Assembly (NCBI RefSeq): GCF_000196115.1
Contig: NC_005027.1
Coordinates: forward strand, 930,001 to 994,000
DNA length: 64,000 nt
Direction of reading: 5' to 3'
Origin: Rhodopirellula baltica SH 1
GTDB taxonomy: Bacteria > Planctomycetota > Planctomycetia > Pirellulales > Pirellulaceae
Shown: positions 1-10,070 of the stretch, piece by piece
Numbering within the stretch: the stretch's first letter is position 1
Layout: each line of letters opens with the position of its first letter
Translations under genes and position numbers: made by a program
Notes under the pieces: model-generated
What the model was told of the DNA's origin: nothing
Databases searched by the model: none
Seen by the model: the letters and a program-made list of their open reading frames with translations, nothing else

Positions 1-413
1 TCGAATGGATGAAGACGCCAGGCCACCGACGTGCCGCACCGCCGGATGACTTGGAGGTGGTCTCGATGCGAGATGGCGATCGTTTCTTTTGGTGGATGGA
101 ATGGGACGAGATGCTTCCAGGCTTGTCCGTCAATCCATTTCTTTGGGATGAGGTGGAGCGTTTAAAAGCAGCTCCCGTGAAGGCTCGGGTGATGGCCAAT
201 AACGAAGTCATCATCACGCAGGCTCCTTCCAATGCTTTCAAGATTTGGTTGTATCCACAGATGCCATTGGATTTCAACGAACCTATCTCGGTCCGCTACC
301 GTTCCCGTCGCAAGGATTTCACGTTCGATCAGTCTGTCGGCGTGATGCTGGAGGACGTTCGAGTTCGAGCGGATCGTGAACGCCCGTTTTGGGGAGTGGT
401 TCAGATTCCCTGA
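1..413 (+). CDS. C-terminal part of a hydrolase/peptidase-like protein (partial)
   Basis: The reading frame is open from the window edge and stops at 411-413, so the start lies upstream. The visible 136 or so residues end with a beta-rich stretch (VMANNEVIITQ, IWLYPQMPLDFNEPISVRYR) and a closing segment MLEDVRVRADRERPFWGVV. From memory this tail resembles the C-terminal region of planctomycete alpha/beta-hydrolase-type serine peptidases, but no catalytic motif lies inside the window. The call is therefore tentative. About 260 bp without a convincing gene separate it from moxR. Confidence 0.55.
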   Translation, partial: EWMKTPGHRRAAPPDDLEVVSMRDGDRFFWWMEWDEMLPGLSVNPFLWDEVERLKAAPVKARVMANNEVIITQAPSNAFKIWLYPQMPLDFNEPISVRYRSRRKDFTFDQSVGVMLEDVRVRADRERPFWGVVQIP

Positions 414-672
414 GGACACTTTTCTCAAGGTGTCCGGTGCGAACGAGCGATGCGGCAGCACAATGGCGGGCGGTCCGCCAAAGCTTCGCTCATGGGGGAG
501 TCGCTGGGCCATCCGCCCGCAATCAGTCGTCTAAAACAGATGACACCCCGCGATCATCTCTCGTAACAAGCGATTCAGGCACGATTGACCGGTCTACTCT
601 GGCACTGTCCAGTGGGCTACCTTGGTAGGACGTACTGGTGCGATTGGCCGCATGATCGTTGCCGCGTGATCT

Positions 673-1767
673 TTGGACAAAGAGAACTTGACTGAGACAT
701 CCTGGATGAATGCACCTGAATCGAATTCCGCTGCCATTGGCGAAGCGGACCTCAACCTGCTTCATGACGCTCGCCGGCGAGTGATAGAAGAGTTGGGCAA
801 GATCATTGTCGGCCAAGAAGAAGTCATCGACGAGATTCTGATTTGTTTGTTCAGCCGTGGCCACGTTTTGTTGGAAGGCGTGCCTGGTTTGGCAAAGACG
901 CTGATGATCAGCACGCTGGCGAAGACGCTGGATCTTTCGTTCAGTCGAATCCAATTCACACCTGACTTGATGCCTGCCGACGTGACCGGCACCGAGATCA
1001 TGGAAGAGGATCGTGCGACCGGGCATCGCGAATTGCGATTCATGCCTGGGCCATTGTTTGCCAATGTGGTGTTGGCCGATGAGATCAACCGGACGCCGCC
1101 TAAGACGCAAGCATCTCTGCTCGAAGCGATGCAAGAACGACAAGTCACGGCGGGGCGCGAGCGGCACCAACTCGATGACCCGTTCTTTGTGTTGGCAACC
1201 CAGAACCCGATTGAGCAAGAAGGCACTTACCCGCTGCCCGAAGCTCAGCAAGACCGGTTCATGTTCAAGATCTACGTCGATTACCCTTCGTTTGACGAAG
1301 AGTTCGAAGTGGCTCGGCGAACCACCGGAACCGCAACCGCCGAAGCGGAACCCGTTCTTCGCGGCGAAGAGATTTTGCGATTGCAGCAGCTCGTCCGACA
1401 GGTTCCCGTCAGCGACCACATCGTTCGATACGCGTTGTCGCTGGTCCGCCAAACCCGCGTTGGTGGTGAAGGTGTGCCGGACTTCGTGGAAGATCTGGTT
1501 GGCTGGGGTGCTGGGCCTCGAGCGGTTCAGTTTCTGATCCTTGGTGGCAAGGCTCGCGCGTTGTTGCAAGGTCGCCACCATGTGCAAGTCGAAGACATTC
1601 AAGCTCTCGCACCGCCCGTTCTGCGTCACCGGATGGTGGTGAACTTTGCCGCTGAAAGCGAAGGCATTACCAGCGACGAAGTGGTCGCCCGAATCATTGA
1701 TGCCACCCCGACGACCGAGGACGAATTGTCTCGCGATGCCCGATTCCAAAAGATATTTGCGTCCTGA
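673..1767 (+). CDS. MoxR-family AAA+ ATPase
   Basis: A MoxR-type AAA+ ATPase of 364 residues, a cytoplasmic chaperone-like ATPase usually encoded with VWA-domain proteins whose assembly or metal loading it is thought to assist. The Walker A motif is GVPGLAKT, Walker B is VVLADEINR, and the MoxR signatures [11 protein letters not shown] and [22 protein letters not shown] follow. The C-terminal lid domain contains [19 protein letters not shown]. The start given is a TTG at 673; an in-frame ATG at 706 removes 11 residues and is an equally good choice. The gene overlaps the DUF58 gene by 32 bp, the first step of a four-gene operon ending at 8212. Confidence 0.93.
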   Translation: MDKENLTETSWMNAPESNSAAIGEADLNLLHDARRRVIEELGKIIVGQEEVIDEILICLFSRGHVLLEGVPGLAKTLMISTLAKTLDLSFSRIQFTPDLMPADVTGTEIMEEDRATGHRELRFMPGPLFANVVLADEINRTPPKTQASLLEAMQERQVTAGRERHQLDDPFFVLATQNPIEQEGTYPLPEAQQDRFMFKIYVDYPSFDEEFEVARRTTGTATAEAEPVLRGEEILRLQQLVRQVPVSDHIVRYALSLVRQTRVGGEGVPDFVEDLVGWGAGPRAVQFLILGGKARALLQGRHHVQVEDIQALAPPVLRHRMVVNFAAESEGITSDEVVARIIDATPTTEDELSRDARFQKIFAS

Positions 1768-2638
1768 GGTCACCGCTCGCATTCGCCGATTGGAATTGAC
1801 TGCTCGGCGAGTGGTGGAGGGTTTTCTTTCAGGGATGCACCGAAGTCCTTACTTCGGTCAATCGATCGAATTTCTGCAACACCGCCAGTATGTCGCTGGC
1901 GATGAGTTGCGGCACATCGATTGGAAGGTGTACGCGCGTCAAGATCGGCTGCACATCAAACAGTACGAAGAAGAAACCAACTTGCGATTGCAGTTGTTGG
2001 TCGATTGCAGCGGCAGCATGTCGTACGGCGATGGTGACGAAAACAAGTTGGAATACGCAGCGTCACTCGCGGCGTCGTTGGCGTACCTCGCCCTTCGTCA
2101 AAAAGATGCTTGTGGGTTGTACACTTTTGACACGCAGCTTCGCGACAGCGTGCCTGCTAAGTCCAGTCAACATCAACTCAACCGCATGTTGACTTGTCTC
2201 GCATCGGCGGATCACGAGGGCGAGACAAAACTCGATCATGTCGCCAAGCAACTTGCATCGGCAATACCTCGAGCGGGCGTCGTGTGCGTGATCTCCGATT
2301 TGCTGGGTGTGGAAGAGTTGCAGGAAGGCCTGAGAGTCTTGCGTGCTCGCGGTCATGACGTGGCGTTGATACATGTTTTGCACGATGACGAAATGGATTT
2401 CGACTTCACCGGAGCAACCCGGTTTGAAGGACTGGAAGTCGAGTCTGCTCTGAATTGCAATCCGGCCGCGCTCCGCGAAGGCTATCTCGAAGCTTTGGAT
2501 GACTTCTTGGAAAAGACCCGGCGAGCTTGTGGCCGTTTGAAGATCGATTATTTGCAAGTCCGTACCAGCGAACCGCTCGACGCCGTGTTGGCACGGTTTC
2601 TGTCGGCGAGGCAAGCACTTCCCAAACTTCGTAATTGA
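1736..2638 (+). CDS. DUF58 domain protein (VWA-like)
   Basis: A 300-residue soluble DUF58 protein. The family signature appears as [22 protein letters not shown] near residues 58-78, and a VWA-like segment with [12 protein letters not shown] (DxSxS metal-site pattern) follows near residue 95. The ATG at 1736 was chosen because it overlaps the end of moxR in a different frame and gives the usual family length; the frame stays open further upstream, but that part reads as moxR shadow. MoxR plus DUF58 plus BatA-like proteins is a recurrent operon. The molecular substrate in planctomycetes is not known. Confidence 0.92.
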   Translation: MPDSKRYLRPEVTARIRRLELTARRVVEGFLSGMHRSPYFGQSIEFLQHRQYVAGDELRHIDWKVYARQDRLHIKQYEEETNLRLQLLVDCSGSMSYGDGDENKLEYAASLAASLAYLALRQKDACGLYTFDTQLRDSVPAKSSQHQLNRMLTCLASADHEGETKLDHVAKQLASAIPRAGVVCVISDLLGVEELQEGLRVLRARGHDVALIHVLHDDEMDFDFTGATRFEGLEVESALNCNPAALREGYLEALDDFLEKTRRACGRLKIDYLQVRTSEPLDAVLARFLSARQALPKLRN

Positions 2639-2678
2639 GCTGCTTTCATCCATCGAAAACAATTTGATCACTGGCCTA

Positions 2679-2718
2679 GGCTTCCCGCCGGTGGAATCGA
2701 AATTACAGGCGGGAAGCC
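2679..2718. repeat. 11-bp inverted repeat between DUF58 and BatA-like genes
   Basis: Arms GGCTTCCCGCC (2679-2689) and GGCGGGAAGCC (2708-2718) are perfectly complementary with an 18-nt loop. No T-tract follows, so a classical intrinsic terminator is doubtful. It may be an attenuator, an mRNA processing or stabilising hairpin, or one of the genome's dispersed palindromes. Confidence 0.6.
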
Positions 2719-2771
2719 GTTGCCACGCTCGTTTCCATTCCTCTGAGTCCAACCTTTAAAGCACCAACGTC

Positions 2772-5360
2772 TTGTTCCTTTATCCCGCCCTATCGATTGG
2801 TTTCGCGTTCGTCGCGGTGCCGCTCTTGGTCCACTTGATCAACTTGCTTCGGCATCGCCGAACCAAGTGGGCGGCGATGGAATTTTTGCTTGCCAGTTAT
2901 CGCAAGCAACGTCGTTGGATCGTTCTGCGACAACTGTTGTTGTTGCTGTCGCGTTTGGCTGTCGCGGCACTGCTGATCGCCTTGTTGGCCGGATTGGTTG
3001 GCGGACGCGAATGGATCGGGGCACTGGGAGGTCAGACGTCGCATCATGTGATCATTCTCGACGACAGCTACTCGATGCAGCAAATCGTTTCGCGTCGAGG
3101 TGCTGAAGAAGGCGGGGTGGACGCTGATGCAACCGGCGTCGTCGGAAACACCGCATACGACCGAGCGTTGGCGTCGGTGTCTGGGTTGGTCAAACGTTTG
3201 GCCGCCGATGGTGACAATCACACGTTGACAGTGATGCGTGCCAGTCGAGCCGCGATGGTATCGGCCGGCGAGAATGCATCTGCTGACGTGGCAGCTGACC
3301 TATCCGCACAGACGATTTCACCCGATGGAAGACAAGTCGATCGTTTGATGGCGACTCGAGCCTCTTCGCTGCGAACCGATTTGGTTCCCGCGATAGATTT
3401 GGCATCGGACTTGATCGCCGCCACGACCGCGGACACGCAAACGCTGTATGTCGTCAGTGATTTTTCCCAACGAGATTGGGCTGCACCCCGGCGCATGGCG
3501 GAGGCTCTGGAATCAGTCGATCAAGCGGGCGCAAAGATCCGCATGATCGACTGCGTTGAAAACCGAACCGGCAACACCACTCGCAACTTGGCAATCACGG
3601 ATTTGAGTCCGACGCCCGATGTTTGGGTCGCAGGCGTTCCCGTGGTCGTCAACGTCACGGTGAAGAACTATTCACCTCGTGAAGCGACAAACGTGGCATT
3701 GTCCGCCAGCGTCATCACGTACGGCGATCAAGTCAAAACGGCGGACCCGACGGTTACGGTCAGTGGCGAAATTCAAAATTTGCCAGTGATTTTGATCGAC
3801 TCGATTCCCGGCGGTCAGCAGCTGACCAAGTCGTTTCAGATCTTTGTCAATCAAGTTGGAACGCACGTCGTCAAAGTCGATTTGCCAGCTGATGCGTTGG
3901 AGATTGATAATTCACGAGTTTGCACAATTCCGTTGGTCGACGCTCAGCGAGTTTTGGTCATCGATGGTGGTGACTCAGACGAGATTGGCGCTTACCACGT
4001 CGCCTCAGTATTGGATCCCGGCAGCCAGGTTCGGATCGGTGCGATTCCGGAGGTTCAGCCTGTCACGATGTTGCGTGATGTGACGACGGAGCAGTTGTCG
4101 CGATACCGAGCGGTTTATTTGATCGATGTTCCCGAGCTTTCGAAGCGTGCGGTCGATGCTCTGAAGCAATACGTGAGTGATGGGGGTGGATTGGCGTGGT
4201 TCTTGGGCGACGACGTCGATGCTGACAACTACAACAACATGGTCGGCGGCAAAGCCGGTGGGCTTTTACCGTTTGACATCGCCCCGACCTTGGATCTCGG
4301 TGGCGAGGCCGGAGAATCGCCCAAGTTGGTGCTCGGCAAGAACGCTGATTTGCTGGGCCCGATCGCTTCGGCAGGCAACGGCATTTTTGGATTGGTCAGT
4401 ATTCGTCGGCAATGGGTGCCCGCGGTGTCTCCCGCCGAAGAACTCCGCGAAGAGTTGACGGGTGACGAAGCGGAAGTCGAGCTGACTCAGTCAAACGTTC
4501 AGACACTGTTGGCTCGAGCCGATGAAACCCCGGTCGCGACACTGCACGGGATGGGGCAGGGCCGAGTGGTGACGGTCACGACAGGACTGGATGGCAATTG
4601 GAACAACTGGCCGGGCGATCCAACGTTTGTGGTGTTCTTGCTGCAAAGCAACGCGATGTTGTTCAGCGGTTCGGCTCCACCGACCAGTCGAGTGGTCGAT
4701 TCGGTTGCTGAAATTGATGTGCCTAGTGAAAGCTATCTGCCGACGGTTGTGTTGTTGCCGCCCGCCAATGAACCGCCTCGGTTGGAAATCGAGTTGGAAG
4801 CCGAATCCAGTGAATCGACGATCAAGGTTTCGCCGCGCGAATTGATCGTCGCGGACCAAGCTGGTTTGGATGAGTTGCTGATGCCCGGCACGATCGAGTG
4901 GCAGCGTACCGGAACGGATGGGCAAACCAGCGTGATGCCGGTGGCGTCTGTGTTGAACGTCGGCGAGTCGGATTTGGCTCGGGTCACCAGCGCCGAAGTG
5001 ATTCGAGACTTGTTGCCTTTGGATGTCGAGTTTCTTTCGCCGGGCGACTGGGGAGGTTCGGGTGTTGGCGGCGGGATGTCAACTTTCCTGCTGATTTTGC
5101 TGATACTGCTGGTGTTGATGTTGGCAATCGAGCAAGCCCTCGCGGCTTGGGCTTCGTATCACGTTCGGCCAACGAGCGACGGTGCTATCGGAAGTCGAAG
5201 GAATCGCGGACGACGAACCAGTTCGGCATCGGAGTTGCCTCGTCCGGCGCCGCGAGGGCGTTCTCGAAAGCGGACGGTTGGAACATCCACTCATAGCGGA
5301 AATGGATCTGGCGACGCAGCGTCCAGTGCGAATTCATCCACGGCGGGAGCATCGCGATGA
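2772..5360 (+). CDS. BatA-like membrane protein with N-terminal double-TM domain
   Basis: A membrane protein of 862 residues. It begins with the BatA/aerotolerance-type N-terminal module: hydrophobic MFLYPALSIGFAFVAVPLLV, the sequence HLINLLRHRRTKWAAMEFLLAS, then a second helix LLLLLSRLAVAALLIALLAG. A VWA-like domain follows with IILDDSYSMQ (DxSxS), then Ig-like and glutamine-amidotransferase-like beta-rich stretches. A last helix FLLILLILLVLMLAI lies near residue 780, followed by a Ser/Arg-rich cytoplasmic tail. The start is TTG at 2772, immediately before the conserved N-terminal motif. The stop overlaps the next start as ATGA, which suggests translational coupling. Confidence 0.9.
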   Translation: MFLYPALSIGFAFVAVPLLVHLINLLRHRRTKWAAMEFLLASYRKQRRWIVLRQLLLLLSRLAVAALLIALLAGLVGGREWIGALGGQTSHHVIILDDSYSMQQIVSRRGAEEGGVDADATGVVGNTAYDRALASVSGLVKRLAADGDNHTLTVMRASRAAMVSAGENASADVAADLSAQTISPDGRQVDRLMATRASSLRTDLVPAIDLASDLIAATTADTQTLYVVSDFSQRDWAAPRRMAEALESVDQAGAKIRMIDCVENRTGNTTRNLAITDLSPTPDVWVAGVPVVVNVTVKNYSPREATNVALSASVITYGDQVKTADPTVTVSGEIQNLPVILIDSIPGGQQLTKSFQIFVNQVGTHVVKVDLPADALEIDNSRVCTIPLVDAQRVLVIDGGDSDEIGAYHVASVLDPGSQVRIGAIPEVQPVTMLRDVTTEQLSRYRAVYLIDVPELSKRAVDALKQYVSDGGGLAWFLGDDVDADNYNNMVGGKAGGLLPFDIAPTLDLGGEAGESPKLVLGKNADLLGPIASAGNGIFGLVSIRRQWVPAVSPAEELREELTGDEAEVELTQSNVQTLLARADETPVATLHGMGQGRVVTVTTGLDGNWNNWPGDPTFVVFLLQSNAMLFSGSAPPTSRVVDSVAEIDVPSESYLPTVVLLPPANEPPRLEIELEAESSESTIKVSPRELIVADQAGLDELLMPGTIEWQRTGTDGQTSVMPVASVLNVGESDLARVTSAEVIRDLLPLDVEFLSPGDWGGSGVGGGMSTFLLILLILLVLMLAIEQALAAWASYHVRPTSDGAIGSRRNRGRRTSSASELPRPAPRGRSRKRTVGTSTHSGNGSGDAASSANSSTAGASR

Positions 5361-8212
5361 ACCCTTCAGAACAAGTAGTCTACGAATTCGCGAGAGCGAC
5401 CAGCCTGGACGGATGGTGGGTCTGGGCCGCCGTGGTTTTGGGTTTGGCCGTCGCTTATTTAACATGCATTTTCTATTACAAGCGAGATGTTGGCGAGCTT
5501 CGTCGCCCGGTGCGATGGACGCTGATCGGTTTGCGTTTGGTTGCCATCACAGCTCTCGTGTTCTTGTTCTTTGATTTGGTTCGGCGTACCGAGCGGCGGG
5601 TGACGCGGCCGAGCGAAGTCATCGTGATGGTTGATACCAGTCAAAGCATGTCGCTGCCGTCCGGTGATTCGATTGAGGCTCCATCGCGAGTCGAGCGAGC
5701 ACGAGAATTGGTCGCTGATTCGGAGCTGGTTCAATCGTTCGCGAAAGAGCATCGGACGAGTGTCTATCTGTTCGATCAGGCGACCGAGCCTCGTTTGGTG
5801 CAAACCAAATTCGACCAAGAGGACACATCCGCCAACAAGCAATCCTTGAACGAAGAGGCATTTGCTGAACCGGTCAGTCCGTTCGTTTTGTTCGGCGGTT
5901 TTTGTTTGGTCATTTCCGCGATCGCGTCGTTGGTCGCTTTCTCGATGGGGATCTTCGGCATCGGCCAGTCAAAGAAATCCGGCAGGCGATTGACCAAAGC
6001 AACCAGTGCCGAGACGCCCGGATCGGCTTCCGCGATCGGTTGGTCTCTGTTGGCCGCCGCGATCACGCTGGTCATCGGCATCGTTTCGATTGGCGGGGTT
6101 TATGCCGTGCACACCGACCGTTCACTGGCTCAGCTTTTCGGTAGGGAATCCACCGCTGAATCGCAACCGGAAGAGATGGATTCGAAATCAAACGAGACCG
6201 GCGATGGCGCGGAGGAGGAATCCAATTCCCCGACGATGAAGGCCGTCGATTGGGACGAAGTCATTGTCGCCGGGGGTGCTCAAAGCCGGATTGGTGACGC
6301 GTTGCGATCAGTCTTGGTAGACCACGATCCAACAACACTCGCAGGCGTGATCGTGATCACGGATGGTCAGAATAACGGTGGTGCGACGCTTTCGTCGGCA
6401 CTGGCATTGGCACGCCGTGGTGAAGTGGCGGTTTATCCTGTTGGTTTGGGAAGCAGCCAGCCACCGACCAACATCCGTGTGGTTGATTTGGAAGTCCCAC
6501 GCCGTGTTTATCCGGGAGACAAATTTGTTGTTGCTTCTGTGTTGCAGGCAACCGGAACATCGCCTTTGGAGGTGGATGTCGAATTGGTCGATGCATTGGA
6601 CACAGGCGATGAAGGAGCCGCGGCCGATGCGGAAGGCAATCCGACGGACGCAGCGACTAGCTTGCCCGGCGGCGTGGTTTTGGAAACTCAACGAGTCAAG
6701 CTGGAGCCCGATGCGACGCTCACCGACATTCGGTTTGAAGTTGAACCTCAAACGGTCGGCCGGCGACGATTGGCCGTCCGTGTCGTGGCTCCCGTCGAGG
6801 ATCGCAATGCCACCGACAACATGCAGACGGCTCGCTACGAAGTGGTCGCTCGAAAGCTGCGTGTGTTGGCCATCGCCGGAGGACCGACCCGCGAATATCG
6901 CTTCGTTCGAAACTTGCTGTTCCGAGACGAATCGGTGCAACTCGACGTGTGGCTGCAGACCGGTATTCAGGGAATGAGCCAAGACGCGGACGAGTTGCTG
7001 GCTCGGTTCCCAGAGACCGCGGAAGAGTTGTTTGAATACGACGCGGTGGTGATGTTCGATCCTGATTGGTCAGCGATCGATTCGGCATCGCTTGACTTGA
7101 TGGATCGCTTCATGACTCAGCAAGCCGGTGGTTTGGTGTTGGTGGCTGGTCCGGTTTTCCATCCGAAGATCTCGGGAGATCGTGCCGATCCGCGATCCAG
7201 TCAGATCGCTGCGTTCTTTCCAGTGAATCTGGCGACGAGAGGACCTTTGCTGGGCGGTGGACGCCAGGGTGGGTCGGAAGCATGGCCATTGAAGTTCACG
7301 CCGGAAGCTTCTCAAGCAGAGTTCCTTTGGGTGGGTGATACTCCGGAGGACAGTTTTGAAGTCTGGCAAGAATTTGGCGGATTCTACGATTACGTTGGCG
7401 TCAAAAGTGCGAAGCCCGGTGCGAAGGTTTACGCGTATTTCTCGGACCCAACCACGGAAGTCAGCGGCAGTCTGCCGATCTTCATGGCGAGCCAGTTCTA
7501 CGGTGCGGGGCGCGTCTTCTTTCAAGGCAGTGGCGAAGTGTGGCGATTGCGTGCCGGTGGCGATCGATACTTCGACAGCTATTACACCAAATTGATTCGT
7601 TGGGTCAGCGAAGGTCGACTTCTGCGAGACAGCAATCGTGGCGTGCTGTTGGTTGATTCGGACCGAGCCATGGTGGGGCAAAACATCGCGTTGCGGGCGG
7701 TTTTGGTCGATGACCAATTTCAACCGCTGACGGAGCCTTCGGTAACTGCGAAGTTGTTGGCGCCCGATGGAAAAATTAAAGACCTCAAGCTCACCCCCGC
7801 GGCGGACTCGCCTCGTGGTGGGACTTACACGGGCAACTTTGTTGTCACCAAAAGTGGCGGCTATGAAATTCAACTCGCGGTGGGCGACGCACTCGACGAA
7901 CAGTTGCTTCGCCAAAGTGTGCAAGTTCGATTGCCCACCAGCGAACTCGAACGACCTCGTCGGGCCGATGATGAATTGTCGAACTTGGCTTCGACGACTC
8001 GCGGTGAATACGTTCCCGTCGACGAGTCGACTTCGATGAGCGAAGTGAAAGCCAAGTTGGCCGAAGCGATCGTTCCGCAGTCTCAGGTCACGTTGCTGGC
8101 CGGCACGCCGGATTCCGCGTTTACGCTGCGGCGGAATGCGGTGCTGATGTGGCTGATCGCATCCGTGCTGACTTTCGAATGGGTGACACGTCGTTTGCAT
8201 CGCTTGGCTTAG
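5357..8212 (+). CDS. VWA-domain membrane protein with an internal two-helix insertion
   Basis: A 951-residue protein, last gene of the moxR operon, starting inside the stop of the BatA-like gene (ATGA). Two N-terminal helices (about residues 20-41 and 52-75) precede a VWA domain with the MIDAS motif DTSQS at 93-97. The VWA fold seems interrupted: two more strongly hydrophobic segments at about 175-201 and 227-250 lie before the domain resumes near 298 with GVIVITDGQNNGG. An amidotransferase-like region (RVLAIAGGPTREYRFVRNLL, then VVMFDPDW) and beta-rich domains follow, with a final helix AVLMWLIASVLTFEWV at the C-terminus. It probably forms a membrane complex with the BatA-like protein. Confidence 0.88.
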   Translation: MNPSEQVVYEFARATSLDGWWVWAAVVLGLAVAYLTCIFYYKRDVGELRRPVRWTLIGLRLVAITALVFLFFDLVRRTERRVTRPSEVIVMVDTSQSMSLPSGDSIEAPSRVERARELVADSELVQSFAKEHRTSVYLFDQATEPRLVQTKFDQEDTSANKQSLNEEAFAEPVSPFVLFGGFCLVISAIASLVAFSMGIFGIGQSKKSGRRLTKATSAETPGSASAIGWSLLAAAITLVIGIVSIGGVYAVHTDRSLAQLFGRESTAESQPEEMDSKSNETGDGAEEESNSPTMKAVDWDEVIVAGGAQSRIGDALRSVLVDHDPTTLAGVIVITDGQNNGGATLSSALALARRGEVAVYPVGLGSSQPPTNIRVVDLEVPRRVYPGDKFVVASVLQATGTSPLEVDVELVDALDTGDEGAAADAEGNPTDAATSLPGGVVLETQRVKLEPDATLTDIRFEVEPQTVGRRRLAVRVVAPVEDRNATDNMQTARYEVVARKLRVLAIAGGPTREYRFVRNLLFRDESVQLDVWLQTGIQGMSQDADELLARFPETAEELFEYDAVVMFDPDWSAIDSASLDLMDRFMTQQAGGLVLVAGPVFHPKISGDRADPRSSQIAAFFPVNLATRGPLLGGGRQGGSEAWPLKFTPEASQAEFLWVGDTPEDSFEVWQEFGGFYDYVGVKSAKPGAKVYAYFSDPTTEVSGSLPIFMASQFYGAGRVFFQGSGEVWRLRAGGDRYFDSYYTKLIRWVSEGRLLRDSNRGVLLVDSDRAMVGQNIALRAVLVDDQFQPLTEPSVTAKLLAPDGKIKDLKLTPAADSPRGGTYTGNFVVTKSGGYEIQLAVGDALDEQLLRQSVQVRLPTSELERPRRADDELSNLASTTRGEYVPVDESTSMSEVKAKLAEAIVPQSQVTLLAGTPDSAFTLRRNAVLMWLIASVLTFEWVTRRLHRLA

Positions 8213-8234
8213 CCGTTGATTCGGTCATTCAGAG

Positions 8235-8375
8235 GCGAACAGTTGTCCTCAACCGTTTCGTGTCGAGGTGAATTCGTCGAGCAGCCTGACGCGATCGCGA
8301 GTGAAGTTGCGAAAGGGATGGCTTGGCGTTGGAGACTGGCCTGACGGAACAATGGAGACAATTGTTCTACTCTGG
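8235..8375. repeat. MITE-like palindromic element (copy 1, degenerate)
   Basis: The left end GAACAGTTGTCCTCAACCG and the right end GGAACAATGGAGACAATTGT followed by TCTACTCT match the two ends of similar segments at 30024-30170 and 36044-36182. Each end is itself a small palindrome, and the two ends are roughly inverted copies of each other. The right part of this copy lies in the first unit of the tandem array that follows. There is no coding capacity. Confidence 0.5.
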
Positions 8376-9017
8376 TGGGTCGACGGACTTGGAAGTCCAT
8401 CGTACGGGGCGTGAGATCTGGAGTGACCGTTCCGCTTGTGTGAGCCGATCGGCGTTAGCCGCGGTTGCCGCTCGCAGCGTTTCCGGCTACCGAGCAGCCT
8501 GATGCGATCGCGAGTGAAGTTGGCGAGGGGGATGGCTTGGTGTTGGAGACTGGCCTGACGGAACAATGGAGACAATTGTTCTATTCTGGTGGGTCGACGG
8601 ACTTGGAAGTCCATCGTACGGGGCGTGAGATCCGGGGTGACGGTTCCGCCTGTGTGAGCCGATCGGCGTTAGCCGCGGTTGCCGCTCGCAACGCTTCCGG
8701 CCACCGAGCAGCCTAACGTGATCGCATGTGAAGTTGGCGAAGGGGATGGCTTGGTGTTGGAGATTGGCCTGACGGAAGAATGGAGACAATCGTTCTGCTC
8801 TGGTGGGTCGACGGACTTGGAAGTCCATCGTACGGGGCGTGAGATCTGGGGTGACGGTTCCGCCTGTATGAGCCGATCGGCGTTGGCCGCGGTTTCCGCT
8901 CGCAATGCTTCCGGCTACCGAGCAGCCTGACGCGATCGCGAGTGAAGTTGGCGAAGGGGATGGCTTGGTGTTGGAGATTGGCCTGACGGAACAATGGAGA
9001 CAATTGTTCGACTCTGA
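8281..9017. repeat. Tandem array of ~214-bp units (about 3.4 copies)
   Basis: Units begin with GCAGCCTGACGCGATCGC or a close variant at 8281, 8494, 8708 and 8922, giving periods of 213, 214 and 214 bp; the fourth copy stops at about 9017. Each unit carries the right end of the MITE-like element (ACAATTGTTCTACTCTGG) and a palindrome GGACTTGGAAGTCC followed by ATCGTACGGGG. The copies differ at a modest number of positions. The period is not a multiple of three, so the short reading frames seen in each unit (for example 8465-8716 and 8679-8930) are by-products. The array fills most of the 887 bp between the VWA gene and the epimerase gene. Confidence 0.9.
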
Positions 9018-9099
9018 GGCTTCGTTCGTCACGCGTCGCGGGGAAGGCATCAAAAAGCTATGATTGGCGGGTGAGTTTCTCTTCTCTTTGATCAGCAAC

Positions 9100-10068
9100 A
9101 TGACGCAGTCGCAACGAAAAATCTTGATCACCGGCGGTGCCGGTAACGTGGGCGGATCGCTGGCGTGCCGTTTGGCCCAGTCGCCTGACAACGAAGTCGT
9201 CGTGGTGGACAATTTGGTCACCGGCGATCGATCTAAATTGCCACCCGCGTCCGCCGAGAACGTTCGGTTCATCAAGGCCGATGTGAACCGGATGGACGAT
9301 TTGTCGCCGATCATGACGGCAACGCGGTTTGATGCGGTCTTTCACTATGCGGCGTTGGTTGGAGTACAGCGTACGCTGGCCAATCCCGTTGCGGTGTTGG
9401 AAGACATCAATGGGATTCGAAACGTGTTGTCGCTTTCGAAGAACACCGGCGTCGGTCGAGTTTTCTATGCCAGCAGCAGCGAGGTGTATGGCGAACCGGT
9501 GGAAATGCCTCAGCACGAACAAACAACGCCGCTGAATTCGCGATTGCCTTATGCGATCATTAAGAACTTGGGCGAGTCTTACTTTCGGTCGTATCACCAA
9601 GAGTTTGGATTGCAGTTCAACGTTTTCCGTTTCTTCAACACATACGGGCCAAAGCAAACCACCGACTTCGTCGTTCCAAAGTTCATCGCCGCGGCGCTGG
9701 CGGGTGAGGACATCCCGGTCTATGGCGACGGAATGCAGACGCGAACGTTTTGCTTTGTTGATGACAACCTCGACACGACGACTCGAGTGTTGGATGATCC
9801 GAGTTGGGCTTGCGAAACGATCAACATCGGCAGCGACATTGAAATGACGATTAAATCGCTGGCGGAAACGGTGATCGAAATGACGGGCAGTTCGTCCAAG
9901 GTGGTGCATTTACCGCCGCTACCCGAAGGCGACATGACACGACGTTGTCCAGATATCACTAAGATGAAAAAGATTCTGGGCCGCGAACTCACGCCGCTGC
10001 GTGACGGTCTAGAAAAGCTGATCGACGCCGCGAAAAATCGTACTTCTTCTCAGGTCACAAACGGGTGA
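9100..10068 (+). CDS. NAD-dependent epimerase/dehydratase (UDP-glucose 4-epimerase-like)
   Basis: A short-chain, extended-type NAD(P)-dependent sugar-nucleotide epimerase/dehydratase of 322 residues. The Rossmann motif ITGGAGNVGGSLA is at the N-terminus, followed by VDNL, the substrate-side YASSSEVYGEP, the catalytic YAIIK (YxxxK) and FRFFNTYGP. The exact sugar cannot be told from sequence alone. The ATG at 9100 is preferred over the upstream TTG at 9064 because it puts the Rossmann motif at the normal distance. The TGA stop overlaps a GTG of the kinase frame by four bases, so epimerase and kinase may be co-transcribed. Confidence 0.9.
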   Translation: MTQSQRKILITGGAGNVGGSLACRLAQSPDNEVVVVDNLVTGDRSKLPPASAENVRFIKADVNRMDDLSPIMTATRFDAVFHYAALVGVQRTLANPVAVLEDINGIRNVLSLSKNTGVGRVFYASSSEVYGEPVEMPQHEQTTPLNSRLPYAIIKNLGESYFRSYHQEFGLQFNVFRFFNTYGPKQTTDFVVPKFIAAALAGEDIPVYGDGMQTRTFCFVDDNLDTTTRVLDDPSWACETINIGSDIEMTIKSLAETVIEMTGSSSKVVHLPPLPEGDMTRRCPDITKMKKILGRELTPLRDGLEKLIDAAKNRTSSQVTNG

Positions 10069-10070
10069 AC

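Noticed and set aside
523-1782. 419-codon frame on the minus strand over moxR
   Set aside because: Antisense of a conserved gene, no motif.
8465-8930. Repeated 83-codon reading frames in the tandem array
   Set aside because: They arise because each 214-bp unit has the same frame; the period is not a multiple of three and no ribosome site or protein-like pattern is seen.
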